Below, piece after piece: positions 44,635 to 53,390 of a DNA stretch of 64,000 bases (position 1 is its first letter; each line of letters begins with the position of its first letter). Where the stretch lies: the NCBI RefSeq assembly GCF_009708175.1, contig NZ_WMBB01000003.1:248001-312000 (forward strand), read 5' to 3'. Position numbers and translations under genes: made by a program. This DNA comes from Nocardia aurantiaca (lineage in GTDB: Bacteria; Actinomycetota; Actinomycetes; Mycobacteriales; Mycobacteriaceae). The notes beneath the pieces are model-generated. The model saw only the letters and a program-made list of their open reading frames with translations, was not told the origin of the DNA and searched no databases.

Positions 44635-44898
44635 TCAGCCGAGCGGCACGCGGACCGAGCCGAAGTCGATGAACGGCCCGGTGAGAGCGGACGAACCCAC
44701 ATTGACCGAGCCGAGGCCCAGCACGGCTTCGGGACCGGCGCCCGAGTCCACACCCGCGCCTGAACCGGTGGGGCCGATGCCGGAACCGGTGATGCCGATG
44801 TCGACGTTCTGCAGTGGCAGCGCTTCGGCGCTGGCGTTGGGGGCGGTGAGGAAGAGACCGGCGGCGATGATGCCCGCGGTGCCGAGCACGATTTTCAT
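44635..44898 (-). CDS. Small secreted protein
   Basis: 87 residues. A Sec signal peptide (MKIVLGTAGIIAAGLFLTAP then NASA, cleavage near residue 24) precedes a Gly/Ser/Pro-rich mature part (GITGSGIGPTGSGAGVDSGA) of about 60 residues. GGAGG eight bases upstream fixes ATG 44898. No family recognised; comparable exported Gly-rich proteins are common in mycolata and may associate with the envelope. Confidence 0.75.
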   Translation of the reverse strand: MKIVLGTAGIIAAGLFLTAPNASAEALPLQNVDIGITGSGIGPTGSGAGVDSGAGPEAVLGLGSVNVGSSALTGPFIDFGSVRVPLG

Positions 44899-45053
44899 AA
44901 GTACAACCTCCATCAGGAGCGGGTTATGCGCCGACACCCTAGCCCACTCCGCGAGCTTCTGAAGCGTGTTTGTTTCACTAGATTCGAGTAAACCGATCGG
45001 TAGGTTCGAACCACGGCCCTGACCTGCCGGTTCGACAACCCTCGACGACAGTT

Positions 45054-45090
45054 CTTACTCTGAAGTAAGATAGCCTTACTCAGGAGTAAG
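45054..45090. promoter_or_regulatory. Two tandem inverted repeats upstream of fadE24
   Basis: CTTACTCTGAAGTAAG (45054-45069) and CTTACTCAGGAGTAAG (45075-45090) share arms CTTACT/AGTAAG and start exactly 21 bp apart, two helical turns. They end 46 bases before the fadE24 start. This is a strong candidate for cooperative binding by a TetR-like fatty-acid regulator, whose gene is not identifiable nearby. Confidence 0.8.
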
Positions 45091-45136
45091 ATTGCTGGGC
45101 AGGATCACCCACCTCCTCGATAGAAAACTGGTGATT

Positions 45137-46519
45137 ATGAGCACTCGAGACACCGCACCAAAGCGGGATACCTCCGCCGTTGGCCTCAACCCGGTCAAAC
45201 GCGACTGGATGGGCGCGGCGATGCGGGTCATGACGACCATCACGGGATCGGAGCTGGCGGAGAAGTACAAGCTGCGCAAGCCGATCGAACGAATCACTTA
45301 CGAGGGCACCAAGACCGGGTTCCGCACCCTGGGCGCGGCGACCCGTGTGTTCGAGAAGGTCGCCGGCGGTGGCGCTCCGAAGCGGCTGCCCGCCAACGAG
45401 TCTCGCAAGAAGGACTACTTCGACCTCACCCCCACCGACGAGCAGCAGATGATCGTCGAGACGGTGCGCGAGTTCGCCGGGGAGATCCTGCGCCCGGCCG
45501 CGTACGAGGCCGACAATGCCGCCAAGGCCCCGCGCGACCTGCTCGAGCGCGCCGCCGAACTGGGCATCACCCTGATCAACGTGCCCGAGGAGCTCGAGGG
45601 TGCGGCGTCCGAGCGCGGCGCGGTCACCAATTCGCTGGTGGCCGAGGCGCTCTCGCACGGCGACATGGGCTTGGCGCTGCCGATCCTGGCGCCGAGTGGT
45701 GTCGCGATCGCGCTGTCGCAGTGGGGCACCGACGCCCAGCAGCGGACCTACCTGGGCGCCTTCACGGGTGAGAACGTGCCGCAGGCGTCGGTGGTCATCT
45801 CCGAGCCGCAGGCCCTGTTCGATCCGTTCGCCCTGAAGACCAAGGCCACTCGCTCGCCCAGTGGTTTCCGCCTCAACGGCGTGAAGACCCTGGTGCCCGC
45901 CGCCGGTGACGCCGAGTTGTTCATCGTCGCCGCCGAGCTGGACGGTCGCCCCACCTTCTTCATCGTAGAGTCCGATACCGAAGGCGTCGTGATCGAGGCG
46001 GACCCGAGCATGGGTATGCGCGCCGCGAGCCTGGGCAGGTTGGTGCTGAACAATGTCGCCGTGCCCACCACCGCCCTGCTGGGTGACGCCGAGGGCGCGC
46101 AGCGGGCCGAGGAGTACGCCGACGCGGTGCGGCTGGCCCGCCTGGGCTGGGCCTCGCTGGCCATCGGCACCGGTCAGGCCGTGCTGGACTACGTGATTCC
46201 GTATGTGAAGGAGCGCGAGGCGTTCGGTGAGCCGATCGCGCACCGGCAGGCCGTCGCCTTCATGGTCGCCAATATGGCGATCGAGCTGGACGGTCTTCGT
46301 CTCGTGACTCTGCGGGGTGCGTCACGCGCGGAGCAGGGGCTGTCCTTCGCCCGGGAGGCGGCGCTGGCCAAGAAGCTGGCCACCGACAAGGGAATGCAGA
46401 TCGGCCTGGACGGCGTGCAGCTGCTGGGCGGTCACGGCTTCACCAAGGAACACCCGGTCGAGCGCTGGTACCGCGATCTGCGCGGTGTCGGCGTGGCCGA
46501 AGGCGTCGTCCTCATCTGA
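45137..46519 (+). CDS. fadE24: Acyl-CoA dehydrogenase, FadE24-type
   Basis: 460 residues, somewhat longer than typical acyl-CoA dehydrogenases, with an N-terminal extension of about 90 residues as in M. tuberculosis FadE24. The core has PTDEQQMIVETVREFAGEIL, VISEPQALFDPFALKTKATR and C-terminal GHGFTKEHPVERWYRDLRGV. The catalytic Glu normally found near the GxG/FTxE region is not obvious and I cannot confirm it. FAD-dependent dehydrogenation of acyl-CoA is expected. Its partner fadE23 follows 78 bases later. Confidence 0.85.
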   Translation: MSTRDTAPKRDTSAVGLNPVKRDWMGAAMRVMTTITGSELAEKYKLRKPIERITYEGTKTGFRTLGAATRVFEKVAGGGAPKRLPANESRKKDYFDLTPTDEQQMIVETVREFAGEILRPAAYEADNAAKAPRDLLERAAELGITLINVPEELEGAASERGAVTNSLVAEALSHGDMGLALPILAPSGVAIALSQWGTDAQQRTYLGAFTGENVPQASVVISEPQALFDPFALKTKATRSPSGFRLNGVKTLVPAAGDAELFIVAAELDGRPTFFIVESDTEGVVIEADPSMGMRAASLGRLVLNNVAVPTTALLGDAEGAQRAEEYADAVRLARLGWASLAIGTGQAVLDYVIPYVKEREAFGEPIAHRQAVAFMVANMAIELDGLRLVTLRGASRAEQGLSFAREAALAKKLATDKGMQIGLDGVQLLGGHGFTKEHPVERWYRDLRGVGVAEGVVLI

Positions 46520-46597
46520 GCCCGCCTCGTCCCCGCGGCCACCCTCAATCGAGACGCTGCGCGTCGCGGGGCTGAACCTCAACCGGAGAGACCACCA

Positions 46598-47848
46598 ATG
46601 ATCAATCTCGAACTCCCCAAGAAGCTGCGGGCCAGCGCCAATCAGGCCCACCAGGTCGCGCAGGAGATCTTCCGTCCCGCGTCGCGCAAGTACGACCTGG
46701 CCGAGCACGCGTATCCGGTCGAGCTCGACACCATGGCCGCCATGGTCGAGGGCCTGTCGGACTCCGGCTCGGCCGACGTCTCGGGCGCCACCGGCGGCCG
46801 CAAGGCCGGCGAGAAGACCGAGGGCGCTGGGTCCACCAAGGACGCGCACGCCACCGAGCTGCTCGGTAACACCAACGGCGGCAATATGTCCGCGCTGCTG
46901 AACGCGCTGGAGACCTCGTGGGGCGATGTCGGCCTCATGCTGTCGATCCCCTACCAGGGCCTCGGCAACGCCGCCATCGCCGCGGTCGCCACCGACGAGC
47001 AGTTGTCGCGTTTCGGCAAGGTGTGGGCCGCCATGGCCATCACCGAGCCGTCCTTCGGCTCCGACTCCGCGGCCGTGTCCACCACCGCGGTGCTCGACGG
47101 CGACGAGTGGGTGCTCAACGGCACCAAGATCTTCGTGACCGCCGGTTCGCGCGCCACCCACATCGTGGTGTGGGCGACCGTCGACAAGTCGCTGGGCCGC
47201 GCGGCCATCAAGTCCTTCGTGGTCCCGCGGGATGCCAAGGGCCTCACCGTGTCCCGCTTGGAGCACAAGCTCGGCATCAAGGCCTCCGACACCGCCGAGC
47301 TGCGCCTCGAGGACTGCCGCATCCCCAAGGACAACATCCTGGGTTCGCCGGAAGTCAACGTGGAGAAGGGTTTCGCGGGCGTCATGCAGACGTTCGACAA
47401 CACCCGCCCGCTAGTGGCCGCCATGGCGGTCGGCGTCGGCCGAGCCGCCCTCGAGGAACTCCGCACGGTGCTGACCGACGCGGGCGTCGAGATCTCCTAC
47501 GACAAGCCCGCCAACAACCAGCACGCCGCGGCGGCGGAATTCCTCCGCCTGGAAGCCGACTGGGAGGCCGCCTACCTGCTGTCGCTGCGCGCGGCGTGGA
47601 TGGCCGACAACAAGAAGCCCAACTCCCTCGAGGCCTCCATGTCCAAGGCCAAGGCCGGCCGCATGGGCACCGACGTCACCCTGAAGGCCGTCGAGCTGGC
47701 CGGCGCCACCGGCTACTCGCAGCGCACCCTGCTCGAGAAGTGGGGCCGCGATTCGAAGATCCTCGACATCTTCGAGGGCACCCAGCAGATCCAGCAGCTC
47801 ATCGTGGCCCGGCGCGTGCTGGGGCTGTCGAGCGACAAGCTGAAGTAG
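46598..47848 (+). CDS. fadE23: Acyl-CoA dehydrogenase, FadE23-type
   Basis: 416 residues. FAD-binding and substrate regions are normal: MAITEPSFGSDSAAVSTTAV, WVLNGTKIFVTAGSRATHIV, and the C-terminal DIFEGTQQIQQLIVARRVLG, where the conserved EGT follows the usual pattern. In mycobacteria FadE23 and FadE24 are encoded together downstream of hisN, an arrangement kept here, and they may form a heteromer as several FadE pairs do. A terminator follows the stop. Confidence 0.88.
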   Translation: MINLELPKKLRASANQAHQVAQEIFRPASRKYDLAEHAYPVELDTMAAMVEGLSDSGSADVSGATGGRKAGEKTEGAGSTKDAHATELLGNTNGGNMSALLNALETSWGDVGLMLSIPYQGLGNAAIAAVATDEQLSRFGKVWAAMAITEPSFGSDSAAVSTTAVLDGDEWVLNGTKIFVTAGSRATHIVVWATVDKSLGRAAIKSFVVPRDAKGLTVSRLEHKLGIKASDTAELRLEDCRIPKDNILGSPEVNVEKGFAGVMQTFDNTRPLVAAMAVGVGRAALEELRTVLTDAGVEISYDKPANNQHAAAAEFLRLEADWEAAYLLSLRAAWMADNKKPNSLEASMSKAKAGRMGTDVTLKAVELAGATGYSQRTLLEKWGRDSKILDIFEGTQQIQQLIVARRVLGLSSDKLK

Positions 47849-47860
47849 CAAGCGGCACAA

Positions 47861-47908
47861 CGAGAAAACCGGTGCGGACCGCGTTCGTGGCTCGCACCGG
47901 TCTTCTCG
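47861..47908 (+). terminator. Terminator of fadE23
   Basis: A 16-bp stem (47861-47876 with 47893-47908, one mismatch) and 16-nt loop begin 12 bases after the stop codon. Confidence 0.75.
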
Positions 47909-47961
47909 TTTCCGGCTAGCTCTGATCCGTGTCGGATCAGATCACCCTGATTCGGGTCGGG

Positions 47962-48033
47962 TCAGACTCCGAGCGCCTTCAGCGCCGACGCGACTCCCCC
48001 GCCGATCCAACGGCCGCGTGCTGTTGTGCTCAT
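47962..48033 (-). CDS. 23-residue peptide with strong ribosome binding site
   Basis: A very short gene: ATG 48033 follows ACAGGAG with a 5-base gap, and TGA closes it at 47962. The product MSTTARGRWIGGGVASALKA then LGV is basic and could be an amphipathic helix. It lies alone between fadE23 and the beta-lactamase-like gene. Leader peptide, small membrane-active peptide and chance frame are the options; the good ribosome binding site supports translation. Confidence 0.45.
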   Translation of the reverse strand: MSTTARGRWIGGGVASALKALGV

Positions 48034-48248
48034 TCTTCTCCTGTATCTCCTCAGCCCAGGCAAGGGCTGGCGAATGCCGGCACCCCAGAGGACAAGGGGA
48101 AGCCGAACGAATCGGTAGGCGTATCGGTTGACACTCCGCGCTCGGGGAGCAAGGCGGATGTGGCGCGACGAACTGCCGAAATGGCTGCAAACTGGGAGTA
48201 TTGGGGTTGTGGTTGCCGAAATGTGATCTAGGCGGATAGGTTTCGCCG

Positions 48249-49217
48249 GTGCGTGGATTCAGTAGGCGGATGCTATTGGGGGCCGGCGCTATTGCCGCCG
48301 GGGGGATGATGCGGGCGGGGGCGGCCCGGGCGGGTGTGCCGGTGGTGGGGCCGGCGTTCGATGCGCAGTATCGGGCCATTGCGAAGGTGGCCGGGGGGCG
48401 GTGGCATTGCCTGGTCAGTGATTTGGGGTCGGGGAAGCCGGTGCCGGTGGTGGAGGAGGATGCGGACTTCGTCGTCGAGGGGGCCAGTGTGCAGAAGCTG
48501 GCCGTGATGACGGCTCTGATGAGTGAGGTGGACGCCGGGCGGATCAAGCTGTCCGACACCACGACTCTCGATGCGGATATGGTGGCCGAGGGCAGTGGGC
48601 TGTATCTGAATCAGGCGGCGTTCGGGGATCAGCTCACGGTGGCGAATCTACTGACCACGATGCTGCAGGTGTCGGACAACACCGCGGTGCGGTTGATGTC
48701 GCGGTTCGTGTCGGGGGAGCAGATCAACGAGACGCTGGATCGGCTGGGGTTCAAGCAGACCCGGGTGGTGCCGCTGCCCGGGGAGAGCCGGTTCTATCTG
48801 GGGAACACGACGGCCCGGGAGAACAACGATCTGCTGTACCGGCTCGCGTCTGGGACGCTGTTGTCGAAGGAGTCGACGCAGGCGGTGCTGCGCATCATGA
48901 CGTGGTCGGCCGTGGGGTACACGGACGGGATTCGGCGGAACATGTCGTCGGACGAGCGGGCCCGGTTCGCCACCAAACACGGTGCGTCCGAGGACAAGCG
49001 GCACGACACGGGGATCATGTTCGATGCGGCGGGCGCGCCGCTGGTGGTGTTCTCGTTCTTCGCCGATCAGGCGCCGGACGCGGACAACTACGGGGCCACG
49101 AATCCGGTGGTGGAGGCGCACGCCACCCTGGGACGGGCCTTGATCGACACCTATACGCATCTGTCGCCGTTGCAGTCGTTCATCGATCCGAAGAAGATCG
49201 CCTCCGGCGGGCATTGA
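48249..49217 (+). CDS. Secreted class A beta-lactamase-like serine hydrolase
   Basis: 322 residues from GTG 48249. A Tat-type signal is present (SRRMLLGAGAIAAGGMMRAG, ending ARA near residue 29). The serine-acylase motifs are SVQK (S80-K83), SDN (142-144) and KHG (243-245, KTG position), in class A spacing. Whether it hydrolyses beta-lactams is unknown; the E166-containing omega loop is not certain, so a transpeptidase-like or esterase activity is possible. It acts outside the membrane. Confidence 0.82.
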   Translation: MRGFSRRMLLGAGAIAAGGMMRAGAARAGVPVVGPAFDAQYRAIAKVAGGRWHCLVSDLGSGKPVPVVEEDADFVVEGASVQKLAVMTALMSEVDAGRIKLSDTTTLDADMVAEGSGLYLNQAAFGDQLTVANLLTTMLQVSDNTAVRLMSRFVSGEQINETLDRLGFKQTRVVPLPGESRFYLGNTTARENNDLLYRLASGTLLSKESTQAVLRIMTWSAVGYTDGIRRNMSSDERARFATKHGASEDKRHDTGIMFDAAGAPLVVFSFFADQAPDADNYGATNPVVEAHATLGRALIDTYTHLSPLQSFIDPKKIASGGH

Positions 49218-49226
49218 GCGGAAGCG

Positions 49227-49349
49227 TCAGCCTGCCAGCGGGTTCCGCATGGCGCTGAAGACCTCGGAGGCGCCGCCCAGGGACCAGCCGTCGTTGACGT
49301 AGATGGCCAAGCGGGGACGCCGGCCCGAAGCGAAGAGGTCTCTCATCAT
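49227..49349 (-). pseudogene. Short C-terminal gene fragment
   Basis: 40 codons from ATG 49349 read RDLFASGRRPRLAIYVNDGW then SLGGASEVFSAMRNPLAG and stop. The sequence looks like a real protein end, but no N-terminal part exists upstream because the LuxR gene ends there on the same strand. I cannot name the family. Probably a leftover. Confidence 0.35.
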
Positions 49350-49406
49350 CCGATGTCGTGGCGATCAGCGCACAATCGGCCGGTTCGATACCGGATGGTG
49401 GCGGGC

Positions 49407-50192
49407 TCAGGCGGCGGTGAAGCGGACGGCCAGCTGGGTCCGGCTGGTGCAGGCGGTCTCCGCCAGCACCCGGCTGAGGTGCTTCTTCACGGTGTCGACG
49501 CCGATGAAGAGCCGCTCGGCGATCTGCCGATTGGTCAATCCGCGCGCGGCCAGGTCGGCGACCTCCCATTCCCGCGGCGTCAGCCGCCAGTTCGCGGTGG
49601 CGTCCCGCCGCTCCCGGTCCCGGGCCAGCTGATCGGCGACCAGCGGCGCGAGATGCCGCCGCAGAGCGTGCAGGACGGCCACGTCCCGTTCGGTCACGCG
49701 CGGGGAGTCCGCCACGGCCACACCGACATACAGGACACCGGCCGGACCGCCGTCCACCAGCGTGGCGGCCTTGTCGCCGATCCCATTGGGGCGCAGGAAG
49801 TCCGTGAGAAACGGGGTGGCCTCGGGCACCTCGCTCAGCCGGATGACGCCGCGGGCGCGCAGCATCTCGATGACCCCTTCACCACGCAGGGGATCCATGT
49901 CGATCCAGCGCGCGGCGTACTCGGCGATGAATTCGGAGGTGTAGCCGCCCTGGATTCCGCAGCCCTCCCGGATCGCCTCGCCGAGCGAATCACCGTGCAG
50001 CACCGCGACTCCGGTGAATCCGAACCAGCTCTGTAATGCCAGCAGCAGCCGCTCCCGGAACTCGGTCAGATCCCCGGCGCGATCCACGGATTCGAGCACG
50101 CCGATCACTCGCCGATGGTCCTCGGCACTCAACGGGTCGCCCTCGGGCAGCGGGCGCGGGCGGCGAGTGGGGTCGGTGAGGGCTCCGGTCAC
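49407..50192 (-). CDS. LuxR-family regulator
   Basis: 261 residues from GTG 50192. The C-terminal LuxR HTH covers residues about 195-258 (WRLTPREWEVADLAARGLTN, RQIAERLFIGVDTVKKHLSR). The N-terminal two thirds have a GAF-like look (FGFTGVAVLHGDSLGEAIRE) but no known sensor motif and no receiver aspartate, so it is not a two-component regulator. It is divergent from the SDR gene over 106 bases and may regulate it. Confidence 0.88.
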   Translation of the reverse strand: MTGALTDPTRRPRPLPEGDPLSAEDHRRVIGVLESVDRAGDLTEFRERLLLALQSWFGFTGVAVLHGDSLGEAIREGCGIQGGYTSEFIAEYAARWIDMDPLRGEGVIEMLRARGVIRLSEVPEATPFLTDFLRPNGIGDKAATLVDGGPAGVLYVGVAVADSPRVTERDVAVLHALRRHLAPLVADQLARDRERRDATANWRLTPREWEVADLAARGLTNRQIAERLFIGVDTVKKHLSRVLAETACTSRTQLAVRFTAA

Positions 50193-50298
50193 CCGTCCAT
50201 ATTCCACCTTTGGGCCATACCGGGACACGCCGCGCATGGGCAGTCTTGTGCCAACGCCCCGGCGCACCCGGGGGGAGACACGACGAAAGGAAGCGACC

Positions 50299-51135
50299 AT
50301 GACTGCACAGAACCCCCGCCGCTGGCTGATCACCGGAGCGAACAGCGGTTTCGGCGCGGCCTTCACCACGGCCGTACTGGCCGCCGGGGAGGAGGTGGTG
50401 GCCGCGGTGCGCCGCCCCGAGACCATGGCGGAGGTGGTTGCCGCGCACCCGGATCGAGTTCAGGTGGTGACCCTGGACGTGCGTGACCCGGCCGCCGCCG
50501 AGCGGGCCGTGAAGGAGGCCGGACGCGTTGACGTGCTGGTCAACAATGCCGGTTACGGGATCGTCGGCGCGATAGAGGAGACCACCGAGGCCGACCTGCG
50601 CGACGCCATGGAGGTCATGTTCTTCGGGCCGTTGCGCCTGACCCAGCTGGTCCTCCCCCAGATGCGGGAGCGCCGCGCCGGCGCCATCGTTCAGCTGACC
50701 AGTATGGGCGGCTTCCTGTCCTTCGCGGGCGTGGGCGCCTACAGCGCCGCCAAGGGCGCGCTGGAGTTGGCCAGCGAAGCCCTTGCCGCCGAGGTGAATC
50801 CGCTCGGCATCCAGGTGCTGATCGTCGAACCCGGGGAATTCCGAACCGGTTTCGCCAAGCCCGCCGCCCTCACCATCGGCTCCGCCATCCCCGACTACGC
50901 CGATACCGTCGGCGCCGTTCGCGACGGCCTACCCGCCTCCGATCAACAGCAGCAGGGCGATCCCGGCAAAGCCGCGGCCGCGGTCCTCGCCACCGTCGGC
51001 CAAGCGAACCCGCCGCTGCGCCTGGCCCTGGGCCCCGACGCCGTGGGCGCCATCCGGGGCAAGCTGGCGAGCATGGCCGCCGAGCTGAATGCCACCGCGG
51101 ATCTGGGCCTGAACACCGGTTTCGACCAGGCCTGA
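50299..51135 (+). CDS. Short-chain dehydrogenase/reductase
   Basis: 278 residues, classical SDR. The NAD(P)-binding TGANSGFG is at residues 12-19, NNAGYG near 80, catalytic Ser in QLTSMGGF, and YSAAK as the YxxxK pair. The C-terminal extension (GLPASDQQQQGDPGKAAAAV) is typical of the actinobacterial group annotated as oxidoreductases. RBS AAGGAAG precedes ATG 50299. A large palindromic terminator follows. Confidence 0.92.
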   Translation: MTAQNPRRWLITGANSGFGAAFTTAVLAAGEEVVAAVRRPETMAEVVAAHPDRVQVVTLDVRDPAAAERAVKEAGRVDVLVNNAGYGIVGAIEETTEADLRDAMEVMFFGPLRLTQLVLPQMRERRAGAIVQLTSMGGFLSFAGVGAYSAAKGALELASEALAAEVNPLGIQVLIVEPGEFRTGFAKPAALTIGSAIPDYADTVGAVRDGLPASDQQQQGDPGKAAAAVLATVGQANPPLRLALGPDAVGAIRGKLASMAAELNATADLGLNTGFDQA

Positions 51136-51146
51136 GCTCCAGGAAC

Positions 51147-51182
51147 GCGAACAGCCCGCCGGTCGACCGGCGGGCTGTTCGC
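51147..51182 (+). terminator. 36-bp perfect palindrome, terminator of the SDR gene
   Basis: Two 18-bp arms meet at a central GTCGAC, 12 bases after the stop codon. Because both arms are equal it can end transcription from either side, including the minus-strand 24-codon gene at 51196-51270. Confidence 0.8.
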
Positions 51183-51195
51183 ACGAAACGCCAGG

Positions 51196-51270
51196 CTACA
51201 GCGACGCGAGCGACGCGCTGCCGCTGCTCATGGTGGCGACGATGTTGGCAAGCACAGCGAGCAATTCCAT
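51196..51270 (-). CDS. 24-residue peptide
   Basis: ATG 51270 follows AATGAGG with a 7-base gap. The product MELLAVLANIVATMSSGSAS then LASL is hydrophobic and could be a short membrane peptide. The bidirectional palindrome lies 14 bases past its stop. It is divergent from the first acyl-CoA synthetase gene. No family recognised; it may be a leader or a small membrane component. Confidence 0.4.
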   Translation of the reverse strand: MELLAVLANIVATMSSGSASLASL

Positions 51271-51485
51271 CTGGGTACCTCATTTTGATCGGGAAGGAAC
51301 CCGCAGCCTGGGCCACCATGGTTAACGATTGGCGATCAACAGGTGAACGGGGGCGGACCATTCGCACATCGTCGGCTATGCCGGTTGTGACCGAATTTGT
51401 GTAACGACCGTCACAGTGCGCTGTTACGGTGGCGCTACCGCCGTCGGGACGGACGGCGGGCGGCTCGTCAATGGAGGTGGTCCGC

Positions 51486-53147
51486 ATGGCCTCGGTTCTG
51501 CATTCCGCTCGGCAGCGCATGGCGCACACCGGTGAGGCGCTCAAGGGGCTGAGGCGGTTGCGGGAACTGGGTTTGAGCGATCCATCCGATCCGGTGGAGA
51601 CGATGCGGTTACTGAAGGACTCCAGGGTTTTCGGGCCCCCGGCCACGGCCGTGCGGCGCGCGGCGCGCATATTCCCGGACCAGCCCGGCCTCGCCGACGA
51701 GCGCGGCGAACTGACCTATCGGGAGCTCGACGAGCGGTCGAACGCGCTGGCCCGCGGATTGCAGCGGACGGGGATCACGCCCGGCACCGTGGTGGGCGTG
51801 CTGGCACGCGATCACCGGGGCCTGGTGCTGACCATGGCGGCGCTGGGCAAGCTCGGGGCGCGACTGGCGCTGATGAACACCGGCTTCGCCAAACCGCAGT
51901 TCGCACAGGTCTGTGAGCGCGAGAACGTACGAGTGGTGTTGCACGACAGCGAATTCCTCGGTCTGCTCGACGCCCTCCCCGAGGATCTGCCGCGCGTGCT
52001 GACCTGGGTCGACGAAGGCATCGAAATACCTTCCGGCGCAAAGACTCTGGACGACCTCATCGAATCCAACGCACCGACGCCGCTGCCGGCCCCGAAGAAG
52101 CCGGGCGGCTTCATCATCCTCACCTCCGGTACCACCGGCCTGCCCAAGGGCGCCCCGCGCGAGCGCACCGGACCGCTGTCGACGGTGCAGATGGTGGATC
52201 GCATCGACTTCCCGCAGCGGGGCACGATGGTCATCGTCTCCCCCATCTTCCATTCCACCGGGTTCGCGACCTGGCTGACGGGATGCGCGTTCGGAAACAA
52301 AGTGGTGGTGATGCGCCGCTTCGACGCAGAGCGGACGCTGCGCCTGATCGCCGAGCATCGCGCCGACATGCTGGTGGCGGTGCCGACCATGCTGCATCGA
52401 ATCGTGGAGCTGGACAAGGAGATTCGCCAGAAGTATGACGCCTCGTCACTGCAGGGGATCGTGCTGGCCGGTTCGGCGCTGTCGCCGGAGCTGTCGGTGC
52501 GCACGGCCGAGGTGTTCGGCCCGGTGCTCTACAACCTCTACGGCTCCACCGAGTGCGCGATCGCCTCGGTCGCCCGGCCGGAGGATCTGACCGTCGCACC
52601 GGGGACGGCCGGGCGCGCGCCGTTGACCTGTGAGGTGGCGCTGTTCGACGACGATGGGCGGCGCGTTCTCGCCAAGAATGTGACCGGCCGGGTCTTCATC
52701 CGTTCCGGCTCACCGTTCAAGGGCTACACCGACGGGCGGAAGAAAGAGGTCATCGACGGCTACATGTCCAGCGGCGACGTCGGGCACTTCGATGATCGCG
52801 GGCTGCTGTTCATCGACGGCCGCGACGACGACATGATCGTCTCCGGCGGCGAGAACGTCTTCCCGCAGGAGGTCGAGAACCTGCTGCTGGAGCGTCCCGA
52901 CGTGTTCGACGCCGCGGTGGTCGGCGTGGACGATGTGGAATTCGGTAAGCGCCTGCGCGCGTTCATCGTTCCTGAATCCGGCGCGGCGCTCACTCCCGAC
53001 GAGATCAAGACCTATGTGAAGGCCAACCTGGCGCGCTACAAGGTCCCGCGGGACGTCTTCTTCCTCGAGGATCTCCCCCGCAACGCGACCGGCAAACTCC
53101 TGCGCCGCGTCCTCGTGGAGTACGAACCTCCTGTCGCGCGCCAATAG
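51486..53147 (+). CDS. Acyl-CoA synthetase (AMP-forming), FadD type, copy 1
   Basis: 553 residues. The ATP/AMP P-loop is ILTSGTTGLPKGAPR (about 208-222), with the adenylate motif YGSTECAIASV and C-terminal hinge and Lys region DRGLLFIDGRDDDMIVSGGE and NATGKLLRRVL (catalytic Lys in GK). It activates a carboxylic, probably fatty, acid to acyl-CoA via an acyl-adenylate. ATG 51486 with GGAGG eight bases upstream is chosen. The second synthetase follows 243 bases later in the same direction and is clearly paralogous. Confidence 0.93.
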   Translation: MASVLHSARQRMAHTGEALKGLRRLRELGLSDPSDPVETMRLLKDSRVFGPPATAVRRAARIFPDQPGLADERGELTYRELDERSNALARGLQRTGITPGTVVGVLARDHRGLVLTMAALGKLGARLALMNTGFAKPQFAQVCERENVRVVLHDSEFLGLLDALPEDLPRVLTWVDEGIEIPSGAKTLDDLIESNAPTPLPAPKKPGGFIILTSGTTGLPKGAPRERTGPLSTVQMVDRIDFPQRGTMVIVSPIFHSTGFATWLTGCAFGNKVVVMRRFDAERTLRLIAEHRADMLVAVPTMLHRIVELDKEIRQKYDASSLQGIVLAGSALSPELSVRTAEVFGPVLYNLYGSTECAIASVARPEDLTVAPGTAGRAPLTCEVALFDDDGRRVLAKNVTGRVFIRSGSPFKGYTDGRKKEVIDGYMSSGDVGHFDDRGLLFIDGRDDDMIVSGGENVFPQEVENLLLERPDVFDAAVVGVDDVEFGKRLRAFIVPESGAALTPDEIKTYVKANLARYKVPRDVFFLEDLPRNATGKLLRRVLVEYEPPVARQ

Positions 53148-53257
53148 GCGCCTCGCTCTTCACATTCGGGCCCATGTCCGCTCCTGACGTCGACCCGAAT
53201 GGCCGCCGCGATACGGCGGCAATCCTGGGATCTCGGCCACGAGCTGGACGGTCTATT

Positions 53258-53274
53258 CGTTACTACCGGTAACG
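53258..53274. promoter_or_regulatory. Inverted repeat between the two fadD genes
   Basis: CGTTAC-TACCG-GTAACG lies 117 bases before the second synthetase. Half-sites GTAAC/GTTAC also occur 22 bp apart at 51401 and 51423, upstream of the first synthetase, so both promoters may answer to one regulator. Operator status is inferred. Confidence 0.45.
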
Positions 53275-53390
53275 GAGACCTCGGCCACACCGCGACTGCC
53301 TGCGCTTGCTAGTGTTAGCACCGCACTGGATCTCGATGTTGCGGTCCGTCCGGCGACTCGTCCGGCGGGCGATCGCGGAAGGTTGTACCC

